Below, piece after piece: positions 1 through 6,078 of a DNA stretch of 6,533 nucleotides. Numbering within the stretch: the first letter of the stretch is position 1; every line of letters begins with the position of its first letter. This stretch comes from Phascolarctobacterium sp. Lineage in GTDB: Bacteria > Bacillota > Negativicutes > Acidaminococcales > Acidaminococcaceae. The stretch lies in the NCBI GenBank assembly GCA_024405645.1, contig JAKSOJ010000071.1, positions 1 to 6,533 on the forward strand. The letters run 5' to 3'. The position numbers were made by a program, and so were the translations under genes. The notes below the pieces were generated by a model. That model was not told where the DNA came from. It worked only from the letters and a program-made list of their open reading frames with translations, and ran no database searches.

Positions 1-2486
1 TTTACAATGTTGGTTGCACTTTCTAATTCTACTTTAGCGTCCGTCAATTGATTGTTATTGGCAGTAATTTCGGTATTGGTATTACGGATTTTTTGAGCGA
101 TTTCTTCTCGCTTTGCCTTGCCTTCGTCACTTGCATTCTCCATTTCAACAACGGTTGCACGCAAATCCTTCAAAGGTTGACGATTAGCAAGGTATTCATT
201 GGTTACTTCGCTACGTTCGTCCACCAAAAGTTCAAGGTTTTCATTCTCGCGTTTCTTGTTTTCTTCAATGCGAGTAACCTCTGCCTTGATTTCGCCGAAA
301 CGAATTCTTTCCTGTCCAATAGAATCTGTTAACGATGCTATCTTTTTATTTAATTCTTCTGCTAAACGTTCTCGCTCTTCTAAGCTTTCTTGTTCAGAAA
401 TATATACAGCATGAAGTCGCTTTGCTTCTTCTCTTGCCTTTTCTATTTCCGCGTTACGACTCAGATAACCATCGCGATGTTTTTTACTACCACCACTAAA
501 GCTACCACCCGCATTAACAGTATCCCCTTCCAGAGTTACTACGCGAAGCTTAAACTTGCCCTTTGCCGCAGCCTTATGTGCCGCATCAATATCTTCAGCA
601 ACAAGAACACGACCCAATAAGAAGCGAATTGCAGTTTCTGCTTCGCTATCGAAGCTAATCAAATCCGCTGCAAAGCCTAAAACACCTGGCAATTTACAAA
701 GTGCCTCTTCCTCTTTAGAAGGAGTACGTTTTTGCACTGTATCCAAAGGCAGGAAGGTCGCTCTACCGCCATTGGTTTTCTTCAAGAAGGCAATGCCAGA
801 TTTAGCTGTTTCTGCATTTCGAGCAACAATATTTTGTGCACCTTCACCCAAAGCAGTTTCAATAGCAGTTATAAATTTATTATCTACTTTAATAAGTTCA
901 GCAACAACGCCAATGATATCCTTTTTCCAAGTCTCATTTGCCTTCAAAATATTTTTGATACCAAAACCAAAGCCTTCGTAGCTAGCCTGCATACGAGAAA
1001 GAGCATTCTCCTTAGCTTCAGCCGCATTCATTGCACGTTGAGCTTCTTGATGTCTTCCGCGAATAGTTGTTAATTCGGCATTTACTTCCTTGAGTTGAGC
1101 CTCTAATTTGTCCTTTTCATCAACATAAGCTCTACCTTTTTGTTCAACCTCAGCCTGTAAGTCCAATTTCTTTTGGTACTCATCGGCCAGTCTATTAACA
1201 AGCTCTTCTGCTTCGTCTATCTTTTGCTTTAAGCTTTCACGCTTTCTAGCTCTATGGTCTTGACTTTGCTCCAGTTCACGCAATGCATTGCGAGCATTGG
1301 TCAATTTTTGCATATCATCGAAAGCTGTTGTGGAAGCACTATCTCTTTCTTTTTCTAATTCTTCTAAAGTAGTTTGAAGCTCTTTTGCTTTGTTTTCCAG
1401 TTCCTTAACCTTCAAATCTTTAGCAATGCGTTTTTTATCTGCTTTGTCAAATTCAGCAGTTAAAGTTTTAACGCTAGCTTCCATATCACTAGCCTTAAGG
1501 GCTAATGCTTCGTTTTTCTTTAGAACTCTATCTTTATTAATATTGGACTGATTTACTCTTTCGTCCAATACCTTTTGCTCACCTTTGATGCGTTCGATTT
1601 CCGCTTGCTTTTCGGTGATTTCTTCTTGCAAAGCATTGAAAGCTCTGGCCAATTCATCTAAATCGGTTTGAACCTGAGTATATTCTGCTTGCTTTGCGGT
1701 TTGCTTGGAAAGTCTCTCTGCATATTCGTCATCCAGAGCTTGCTTTTTATTAGCCAAAGCAAGTTGATTAGCCTCTAGGCTATCGATTTTACGAACTAAA
1801 ACCGCAATACGACATGCGCGTTGATCCTTAGCCAAAGCATTGTACTTACGAGTCTTTTCAGCAGCAATTTCTAAAGGACCAACTTGGCTATCAACCTCGG
1901 TCTTGATGTCGTTAATACGAGTGAGATTGTTTGTCGCCTCATCCAAACGACTAGTAGCTTCCTTCTTGCGCAGACGATATTTGGCAATACCAGCAGCCTC
2001 TTCAAAAAGGGCACGGCGTTCTTCTGGACGAGAATTCAGAATTTCATCTATCTTATTTTGACCGATGATGGACATGCTACCCTTACCGAGACCAGTATCT
2101 GCCATAAGGTTAACAATGTCCTTCAGTCTGCATTTCTTTTTATTAATTAGATATTCACCATCACCAGAGCGATACAGACGACGAGTTAAATTTACCTCTT
2201 CAAAATCTATATTCAAGGCGTGGTCGGAATTATCAAAATTGAGAGTAACCTCTGCTACACCCAAAGCCCTACGTTTGGAGCTACCATTAAAAATGACATC
2301 CTCCATCTTGGAACCACGTAAATACTTTGCGCTTTGCTCGCCAAGAACCCAACGAATGGCATCAGAAATATTACTCTTGCCAGAGCCATTAGGTCCAACA
2401 ACAGCAGTAATCCCCTTATCAAATGTTAATTCAGTTTTATCGGCAAATGATTTAAAGCCATAGGTCGAAAAGGACTTGAGACGCAT
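1..2486 (-). CDS. smc: Chromosome segregation protein SMC, N-terminal 828 codons (partial)
   Basis: SMC is the ATPase subunit of the SMC-ScpAB condensin that compacts and separates nascent chromosomes in the cytoplasm. The frame is open from the ATG at 2486 to the left edge. Residues 1-194 form the N-terminal half of the ABC head, opening MRLKSF-YGFKSFAD, with Walker A GPNGSGKSN at 31-39 and a Q-loop IIGQNKIDEIL at 140-150; GQN replaces the more usual GQG. The conserved PEERRALFEEAAGIAKYR (153-171) leads into a long Lys/Glu/Ala-rich coiled coil to about 510. The hinge spans roughly 520-665, from GVVAELI (526) to the glycine-rich GGSFSGGS (660-667). The returning coiled coil then runs to codon 828. 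The signature motif, Walker B and D-loop lie outside the window; family length near 1180-1190 implies about 360 residues are missing. The start is fixed by GAGGTGA at 2491-2497. Upstream sits an A24 peptidase instead of the common neighbour rnc. Identity is very secure. Confidence 0.97.
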   Translation of the reverse strand, partial: MRLKSFSTYGFKSFADKTELTFDKGITAVVGPNGSGKSNISDAIRWVLGEQSAKYLRGSKMEDVIFNGSSKRRALGVAEVTLNFDNSDHALNIDFEEVNLTRRLYRSGDGEYLINKKKCRLKDIVNLMADTGLGKGSMSIIGQNKIDEILNSRPEERRALFEEAAGIAKYRLRKKEATSRLDEATNNLTRINDIKTEVDSQVGPLEIAAEKTRKYNALAKDQRACRIAVLVRKIDSLEANQLALANKKQALDDEYAERLSKQTAKQAEYTQVQTDLDELARAFNALQEEITEKQAEIERIKGEQKVLDERVNQSNINKDRVLKKNEALALKASDMEASVKTLTAEFDKADKKRIAKDLKVKELENKAKELQTTLEELEKERDSASTTAFDDMQKLTNARNALRELEQSQDHRARKRESLKQKIDEAEELVNRLADEYQKKLDLQAEVEQKGRAYVDEKDKLEAQLKEVNAELTTIRGRHQEAQRAMNAAEAKENALSRMQASYEGFGFGIKNILKANETWKKDIIGVVAELIKVDNKFITAIETALGEGAQNIVARNAETAKSGIAFLKKTNGGRATFLPLDTVQKRTPSKEEEALCKLPGVLGFAADLISFDSEAETAIRFLLGRVLVAEDIDAAHKAAAKGKFKLRVVTLEGDTVNAGGSFSGGSKKHRDGYLSRNAEIEKAREEAKRLHAVYISEQESLEERERLAEELNKKIASLTDSIGQERIRFGEIKAEVTRIEENKKRENENLELLVDERSEVTNEYLANRQPLKDLRATVVEMENASDEGKAKREEIAQKIRNTNTEITANNNQLTDAKVELESATNIV

Positions 2487-2490
2487 ACGG

Positions 2491-2497
2491 TCACCTC
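2491..2497 (-). promoter_or_regulatory. Ribosome binding site of smc
   Basis: GAGGTGA on the minus strand, with its GAGG core seven bases from the ATG at 2486. It supports that ATG, and the encoded N-terminus (MRLKSF) matches the usual SMC beginning. Confidence 0.8.
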
Positions 2498-2513
2498 ATA
2501 CATATAATTTAAC

Positions 2514-2526
2514 GGCATAATATGCC
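2514..2526. promoter_or_regulatory. 13-bp palindrome GGCATAATATGCC upstream of smc
   Basis: A perfect inverted repeat, GGCATA-A-TATGCC, in the 99-base gap between the peptidase stop codon and the smc start. It has no T-run after it on the minus strand, so it is not an intrinsic terminator. If the smc promoter proposed at 2527-2554 is right, the palindrome covers the transcription start, a typical repressor position. No regulator is recognised from the sequence. A small RNA hairpin at the 5' end of the smc message is the alternative reading. Confidence 0.4.
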
Positions 2527-2554
2527 ACTATATCAGTATATAATTTTAACACAA
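2527..2554 (-). promoter_or_regulatory. Possible smc promoter
   Basis: On the minus strand, TTGTGT at 2549-2554 and TATAGT at 2527-2532 are separated by 16 bases. The predicted start would be near 2520, about 34 bases upstream of the smc ATG. The -35 matches the consensus at only four positions and the region is AT-rich, so chance matches are likely. smc could also be transcribed through from the peptidase gene, since no terminator is seen between them. Confidence 0.35.
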
Positions 2555-2585
2555 TTAGAAGTTTATAGCAAATTGGTACCGAATG

Positions 2586-3044
2586 CTAAATTATATAGTT
2601 CCAATATAAATTTAATAGTTCATTTCCATAGAAGAAACTTATCAATGCACCTAAGCAAAGAAAGGGTCCAAAAGGAATGGCAAAATCCATTTTTTTATTT
2701 CTCAAGCGCATATATGCCAAACCAATAATCGCACCAATAACAAATGCTAAAAGCAATGCAACTAAAGTATTTTCAAAGCCTAGCCATAGTCCTAAACAAG
2801 GAGTTAGTTTTACATCCCCTTCTCCCAGTCCTCCTCTACTAATTAGATATATCCCAAGCATAATAACTAGACCTACAACAAAGCCATAGGCAGCATCTAA
2901 AAGACTAGTTTCAAGATAAGCATAGCCTATTCCAGATACAGCCAGAATGGCGTTAACCCAATCATATAAAAGCATTTCCTTTAAATCAGTATATGTATGA
3001 TAAATTAAACAACCCACAAACACTACAATCAAAAGTATAGACAA
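2586..3044 (-). CDS. A24-family prepilin peptidase-like membrane protease (single domain)
   Basis: A polytopic inner-membrane aspartyl protease of the type IV prepilin peptidase family (A24), which cuts leader peptides of prepilins and related pseudopilins on the cytoplasmic face. Numbered from the TTG start, the catalytic aspartate pair is D20 in YTDLKE and D77 in the GxGD motif GLGEGDVKL. The family-typical PFGPFLCLGA follows near 125-134. Roughly five to six hydrophobic stretches cover most of the 152 residues. The N-terminal methyltransferase-type domain of full PilD/ComC is absent, as in CpaA-like short members. A GTG at 3056 extends the frame by four codons, but it has no ribosome site before it, whereas GGAGG at 3050-3054 sits five bases before the TTG at 3042-3044. 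I therefore choose TTG. No pilin or secretion genes are in view, so the substrate is unknown. It lies downstream of a terminator-like hairpin and upstream of smc. Confidence 0.85.
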   Translation of the reverse strand: MSILLIVVFVGCLIYHTYTDLKEMLLYDWVNAILAVSGIGYAYLETSLLDAAYGFVVGLVIMLGIYLISRGGLGEGDVKLTPCLGLWLGFENTLVALLLAFVIGAIIGLAYMRLRNKKMDFAIPFGPFLCLGALISFFYGNELLNLYWNYII

Positions 3045-3049
3045 TTTAT

Positions 3050-3054
3050 CCTCC
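3050..3054 (-). promoter_or_regulatory. Ribosome binding site that decides the TTG start of the A24 peptidase
   Basis: GGAGG on the minus strand lies inside the first codons of the longer GTG reading and five bases before TTG at 3042-3044. An in-frame TAA three codons before the GTG closes the frame, so only GTG and TTG are plausible starts, and only TTG has a Shine-Dalgarno match. Confidence 0.65.
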
Positions 3055-3058
3055 ACCC

Positions 3059-3116
3059 AGTATTAAAAAATACTCCTGTCATAGTAGGTACTACAACAGG
3101 AGTTTCAATTAAACTC
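3059..3116 (-). promoter_or_regulatory. Candidate attenuator: overlapping alternative hairpins in the A24 peptidase leader
   Basis: Read on the minus strand, three stem-loops share bases. The first is GAGTTT-AATTG-AAACTC (3116-3100). The second is the terminator stem ACTCCTGT...ACAGGAGT (3103-3072). The third is AGTATT-TTTT-AATACT (3074-3059), which folds the U-run into its own loop. The first takes four bases of the terminator 5' arm and the third takes three bases of its 3' arm, so both could compete with termination. A near-consensus promoter lies just upstream at 3134-3163. The folds are seen in the sequence; regulation by attenuation is inference, and the competing stems are short and AU-rich compared with the terminator. 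Confidence 0.35.
3065..3103 (-). terminator. Intrinsic terminator after ppsA
   Basis: Minus-strand hairpin with an 8-bp perfect outer stem, ACTCCTGT (3103-3096) with ACAGGAGT (3079-3072). A CA/CA internal loop and a short inner stem TAGT/ACTA follow. The 3' arm is followed one base later by six T residues (3070-3065). The plus-strand direction has no comparable T-run. It lies 68 bases past the ppsA stop codon and 20 bases before the A24 peptidase start, so it ends ppsA transcription and may also gate the peptidase. Confidence 0.8.
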
Positions 3117-3133
3117 AATATCAAATTAAAATA

Positions 3134-3163
3134 ATTATAAGGCCTTTGAGGGGTCAAAGTCAA
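3134..3163 (-). promoter_or_regulatory. Near-consensus promoter for the A24 peptidase (and perhaps smc)
   Basis: Minus-strand TTGACT at 3158-3163 (five of six) and a perfect TATAAT at 3134-3139 with an 18-base spacer. Predicted start is near 3127, giving a leader of about 80 bases before the peptidase TTG. It begins just past the ppsA stop codon. Any transcript from it must cross the terminator hairpin at 3065-3103, which makes the arrangement odd. Confidence 0.55.
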
Positions 3164-3170
3164 ATGATAA

Positions 3171-5555
3171 TTACCAGTTCAAGTCCTCAGCTTCTACTCT
3201 GCCACGACCAGTAAGGCTGTCGAGGAGAATACGTTGTTCGATTTGAGCGGTGAGTTTCTTGGTAAATTTAACAGTATCCGGATTTACAGACATGCTATCG
3301 ATACCAGATTTAATGAGGAATTCGCAGAATTCAGGATATACAGAAGGAGCTTGACCACAGATGGATACGGTCTTGCCAGCTTTGTGAGCAACTTCGATAA
3401 GATGACGAATTGCACGGCGAACTGCCAAGTTTCTTTCGTCATAGATATGGGATACAGTATCATTGTCACGGTCGCAACCGAGGATAAGCATGGTCAAATC
3501 GTTAGAACCAATGGAGTAACCATCTACATAATCATTGAATTGGTCTGCAAGGATAATGTTGGAAGGAATTTCAGCCATCAGCCAAACTTTGAAGTCTTTG
3601 CTACGTGCCAGACCACAATCAGCCATGATGGAGGTTACTTTCTTAGCTTCATCAACGTTACGGCAGAACGGAATCATAACATGGAGATTCTTCAGGCCAA
3701 ATTCTTCACGAACTTTACGAACTGCTAAGCATTCAAGTTTGAAAGCTTCGATATATTTAGGATCGTAGTAACGGGATGCACCACGCCAGCCAAGGAGAGC
3801 GGAAGGTTCGTTGGGTTCGAATTCATCGCCACCTTTGAGGTCACGATATTCAGAAGATTTAAAGTCAGAGAAACGCAGGATTACTTGACGCGGAGCCATA
3901 GCTTGACATACTTGACGAACGCCTTCAGCTAACATATCGATAACTTTTTCAGGTTGACCCATTTTGATGAGGTACAGAGGATGTTCATGGATGTAGGTAG
4001 TCCAGATGAACTCTTCACGCATGAGGCCAATGCCATCGCAAGGAAGTTGAGCATATTTTTCAGCCAGTTCAGGATCTCCAAGATTCATGTAAATCTTGGT
4101 GCCAGTCGGCGGGAAGTATTCTGCTGCTGCAGCAACAACTTGTTGTGCTTGAGCAGGTTTTGCTTCTTCGAAGATACCTTCATAAACAACGCCATGAGTT
4201 GCATCGATAGTTACATCGATACCATCAGGAATAGTAGTGGTTGCAGCTTCGCCACGAGATTTGGTACCTACGATACAGGGAATGCCAAGCTCACGAGAAA
4301 CGATGGAAGCATGGCAGGTCATTCCGCCGCTATCAGTAACGATTGCTTTCGCTTTCTTCATAGCAGGTACCCAGTCGGGTGCAGTCATTTCAGTTACAAG
4401 GATTTCACCTTGTTGGAATTCATCGATATGGGAAGGATCAAGAATTACATGAACCTTACCACTTACTTGACCAGGGCTAGCAGGCAAACCTTTTACAATT
4501 ACTTTGCGTTCGTTATTCATTGGTTTCTTATCTTCTTTCTTTTCAACTTTTTTGTCTTTATTACGACGAGACCATACAGTTTCGGGACGAGCTTGGAGAA
4601 TCCAAATCTTGCCATCGCGTTCATCTACGCCCCATTCCATGTCCATGTAGCAGCCATAGTGAGCTTCTATTTTCTTTGCGTAACCAGCAAGTTCAACAAT
4701 TTGTTCATCAGTAAGCTTTTGCATGCCTTGTTCTTCAGCAGGAACAGGAAGTTCTTCACAGTCGCCAGTTGCTTTACGAACGAGTTTAATATCTTGCAGG
4801 CAAACATTCTTTTCAACGATTTTTTGAGTTGCTTTTTCAACGGTGTAGTTATCAGGAGTTACAGTACCTTGAACTACATATTCGCCAAGGCCCCAAGCAC
4901 CTTCGATAAGAATATTGTCATCTTCACCAGTAGCAACGTTAACAGTGAACATAACCCCTGCTGCACGAGAGAATACCATCATTTGAACTGCAGCGGAAAG
5001 TGCAACTTCTAGATGGTCAAAGCCTTGTTTTTCACGATAGTATACGGCACGGTCAGTGAAGCAGGATGCATAGCATTCTTTAACCTTTTGTACGATTACT
5101 TCAGGACCTTGAACATTTAAATATGTATCTTGTTGGCCAGCAAAGGATGCATCAGGAAGGTCTTCTGCGGTAGCGGAAGAACGAACTGCTACGAAGGGGT
5201 TCATTTGACCAACGCGTTTGCCTAATTCTGCATAAGCAGCAGCAATTTCATCTTGTAAATCTTGGGGCATTTCCTTTTCCATGATTGCTTTACGCATGCG
5301 AGCGCATACATCTCTAAGAACTGCACCGTTTTCAACGTCGGTTAATTCAGAAACCAATTCTTTAATTTCCAAATCCAAACCAGTTTTTTCGAAGAAGTAT
5401 CTATAAGCAGCAGCGGTTGTAGCAAAACCATATGGAACAGGAACTTCTACTTTAGAAGTCATTTCGCCCAAGGAAGAGGACTTGCCACCAGCGATAGCAA
5501 CGTCTGCTCTTTCCAATTGATCAAACCACAGCAAAAAAGCTTTTTCTTTATCCAT
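3171..5555 (-). CDS. ppsA: Phosphoenolpyruvate synthase (pyruvate, water dikinase)
   Basis: Converts pyruvate, ATP and water to PEP, AMP and phosphate, the entry step to gluconeogenesis from three-carbon acids, in the cytosol. The 794 residues match the family length (about 790). In order they are: an N-terminal ATP-grasp/PPDK_N domain (about 15-325), with GGKSSSLGE (23-31), AVRSSATAEDLPDASFAGQQDTYL near 123-146 and ILQARPETVW (319-328); a swivelling phosphohistidine domain (about 355-465), with GGMTCHASIVSRELGIPCIVG and catalytic His415; and a C-terminal PEP/pyruvate TIM barrel, with RFSDFKSSEYRDLKGG near 561-576, MAEIPSN (660-666), SIGSNDLTM (681-689) and CGQAPS with catalytic Cys733. A Lys/Glu-rich linker (about 330-351) joins the first two domains. 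The ATG at 5555 has AAGGAG eight bases upstream. PPDK is less likely because its characteristic N-terminus and greater length are absent. The gene stands alone, divergent from a small gene and followed by a terminator. Confidence 0.97.
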   Translation of the reverse strand: MDKEKAFLLWFDQLERADVAIAGGKSSSLGEMTSKVEVPVPYGFATTAAAYRYFFEKTGLDLEIKELVSELTDVENGAVLRDVCARMRKAIMEKEMPQDLQDEIAAAYAELGKRVGQMNPFVAVRSSATAEDLPDASFAGQQDTYLNVQGPEVIVQKVKECYASCFTDRAVYYREKQGFDHLEVALSAAVQMMVFSRAAGVMFTVNVATGEDDNILIEGAWGLGEYVVQGTVTPDNYTVEKATQKIVEKNVCLQDIKLVRKATGDCEELPVPAEEQGMQKLTDEQIVELAGYAKKIEAHYGCYMDMEWGVDERDGKIWILQARPETVWSRRNKDKKVEKKEDKKPMNNERKVIVKGLPASPGQVSGKVHVILDPSHIDEFQQGEILVTEMTAPDWVPAMKKAKAIVTDSGGMTCHASIVSRELGIPCIVGTKSRGEAATTTIPDGIDVTIDATHGVVYEGIFEEAKPAQAQQVVAAAAEYFPPTGTKIYMNLGDPELAEKYAQLPCDGIGLMREEFIWTTYIHEHPLYLIKMGQPEKVIDMLAEGVRQVCQAMAPRQVILRFSDFKSSEYRDLKGGDEFEPNEPSALLGWRGASRYYDPKYIEAFKLECLAVRKVREEFGLKNLHVMIPFCRNVDEAKKVTSIMADCGLARSKDFKVWLMAEIPSNIILADQFNDYVDGYSIGSNDLTMLILGCDRDNDTVSHIYDERNLAVRRAIRHLIEVAHKAGKTVSICGQAPSVYPEFCEFLIKSGIDSMSVNPDTVKFTKKLTAQIEQRILLDSLTGRGRVEAEDLNW

Positions 5556-5563
5556 TTTATGGT

Positions 5564-5569
5564 CTCCTT
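5564..5569 (-). promoter_or_regulatory. Ribosome binding site of ppsA
   Basis: AAGGAG on the minus strand, eight bases before the ATG at 5555. This is the only well-placed site and it supports the 794-residue reading. Confidence 0.85.
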
Positions 5570-5586
5570 TTTATTTTAATATACAC

Positions 5587-5608
5587 AATAAGGATTTGTT
5601 TCCTTATT
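5587..5608 (-). promoter_or_regulatory. Stem-loop at the 5' end of the ppsA leader
   Basis: A perfect 8-bp inverted repeat, AATAAGGA and TCCTTATT, separated by six bases. From the proposed ppsA promoter, transcription would start near 5610, so the RNA would begin almost exactly at this hairpin. A 5'-terminal stem-loop can protect a message from decay. As DNA, the same palindrome just after the start site could be an operator. It has no T-run on the minus strand, so it is not a terminator of ppsA. Confidence 0.45.
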
Positions 5609-5616
5609 TAGCATAT

Positions 5617-5645
5617 ACTATAGCATTAATTGAGTATACTTTCAA
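5617..5645 (-). promoter_or_regulatory. ppsA promoter
   Basis: Minus-strand TTGAAA at 5640-5645 and TATAGT at 5617-5622 with an ideal 17-base spacer. Predicted start is near 5610, about 55 bases upstream of the ATG. The palindrome centred at 5671/5672 lies about 18 bases beyond the -35, a position suited to an upstream activator or to a shared regulator of the divergent genes. Confidence 0.65.
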
Positions 5646-5657
5646 TAGGTTTGAGCC

Positions 5658-5686
5658 AAATTTAAAATGTATACATTTTTAAATTT
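5658..5686. promoter_or_regulatory. Large palindrome, likely operator in the divergent ppsA/small-gene region
   Basis: The core AAAATGTATACATTTT (5664-5679) is a perfect 16-bp palindrome. It is flanked by AAATTT on both sides (5658-5663 and 5681-5686), offset by one base. The central ATGTATACAT resembles the GTAC-type half-site layout used by some GntR-family repressors, but that assignment is only by likeness. The site covers the -35 of the proposed small-gene promoter and lies upstream of the ppsA -35, so one bound protein could repress the former and influence the latter. It lacks a GC stem and T-run placement expected of a terminator. Confidence 0.55.
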
Positions 5687-5698
5687 CTGTGATAGAAT
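5670..5698 (+). promoter_or_regulatory. Possible promoter of the 74-residue gene
   Basis: TATACA at 5670-5675 and TAGAAT at 5693-5698 with 17-base spacing; the -10 is preceded by TGA, giving an extended -10. The start would be near 5705. A perfect TATAAT at 5713-5718 is the alternative -10, but its -35 region (TGATAG) is poor and the resulting leader would be only about 15 bases. Confidence 0.45.
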
Positions 5699-5740
5699 AT
5701 TTCTGCAATAAATATAATCTTAAATTTTAAAGGAGCCCCT

Positions 5741-5965
5741 ATGCAAACTTTCATATATAATAATAGCACTCAAAATTTTCCAACACTCTTCGACGATGGT
5801 CATGGCGACTACAATAGAAGCTACGAAAAAAACAATGATGGTTTTGACTACGCCGATTATTCTACTGATACTAGTGATAACAATTTCGTAAACTACGAAA
5901 AAAAGGTTAAGAAGAAAAAATCCAACAAAGAAATTTTAGAGCATTTAAAAAAACATTGGGCATAA
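5741..5965 (+). CDS. Small unrecognised protein, acidic/Asn/Tyr-rich with lysine-rich tail
   Basis: I do not recognise this 74-residue protein. It is likely a real gene: ATG at 5741 follows AAAGGAG (5729-5735) by five bases, promoter candidates lie upstream, and a strong intrinsic terminator begins three bases after its stop codon. Residues 1-53 are polar and low in complexity, with eight Asp, nine of the ten Asn and all six Tyr (for example DYNRSYEKNNDGFDYADY at 23-40), and look disordered. Residues 54-60 are a basic patch (KKVKKKK), and the end (about 61-74, SNKEILEHLKKHWA) could form a short amphipathic helix. YEK occurs twice, at 28-30 and 52-54. There is no signal peptide, membrane segment or cysteine. 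The charge split suggests nucleic-acid or protein binding, but that is only a guess. It diverges from ppsA and may share its regulatory site. Confidence 0.7.
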   Translation: MQTFIYNNSTQNFPTLFDDGHGDYNRSYEKNNDGFDYADYSTDTSDNNFVNYEKKVKKKKSNKEILEHLKKHWA

Positions 5966-5967
5966 AG

Positions 5968-5997
5968 AAAAGGCATCAAAACAGATGCCTTTTTCTT
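5968..5997 (+). terminator. Intrinsic terminator of the small gene
   Basis: AAAAGGCATC (5968-5977) pairs perfectly with GATGCCTTTT (5984-5993) around the six-base loop AAAACA. The 3' arm runs into TTTTTCTT. It starts directly after the TAA at 5963-5965 and makes the small gene monocistronic. The A-run on the left gives a T4 tract on the minus strand, so it could be weakly bidirectional, though no minus-strand gene needs it here. Confidence 0.9.
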
Positions 5998-6014
5998 ATA
6001 TACTATTTTATGTC

Positions 6015-6043
6015 TTTTAATTTTATTCATAGAGTATTATAAT
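6015..6043 (+). promoter_or_regulatory. Promoter of the permease gene
   Basis: A perfect TATAAT at 6038-6043 with a weak -35 TTTTAA at 6015-6020, 17-base spacer. Predicted start is near 6050, about 29 bases before the ATG. It lies after the terminator at 5968-5997, so the permease has its own transcription start. Confidence 0.5.
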
Positions 6044-6078
6044 ATGTTCAGAGAGAATTTTAAAAGGAAGCGACTTAA

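Noticed and set aside
48..2463. Several plus-strand open frames of 70-141 codons opposite smc
   Set aside because: The minus-strand smc frame is open throughout with family motifs, coiled coil and hinge in order. These frames are antisense by-products with Ser/Phe/Leu-rich translations.
2522..2889. Plus-strand frames opposite the A24 peptidase
   Set aside because: The minus-strand frame shows both catalytic aspartates, the GxGD motif and membrane segments. The opposite frames have no motif or ribosome site.
3040..3090. Possible 17-codon leader peptide starting at an ATG inside the terminator hairpin on the minus strand
   Set aside because: There is no Shine-Dalgarno sequence before the ATG, its codons show no run of a regulatory amino acid, and it would overlap the peptidase start.
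4492..4566. Lysine/glutamate-rich linker in PpsA as a possible fusion point or internal start (Met346)
   Set aside because: The frame is continuous, both flanking domains are complete and total length is normal. No strong ribosome site precedes Met346, so it is just a flexible interdomain linker.
3954..5012. Long plus-strand open frame of 352 codons opposite ppsA
   Set aside because: It is fully antisense to a conserved ppsA with intact motifs and no frameshift. Its translation is Phe/Cys/Ser-rich with no recognisable domain, and the ATG at 3954 has no plausible ribosome site. It is a codon-usage shadow.
5713..5718. Perfect TATAAT as the main promoter of the small gene
   Set aside because: The -35 region at 17 bases is TGATAG, a poor match, and the leader would be about 15 bases. 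It is kept only as an alternative to the extended -10 at 5693-5698.
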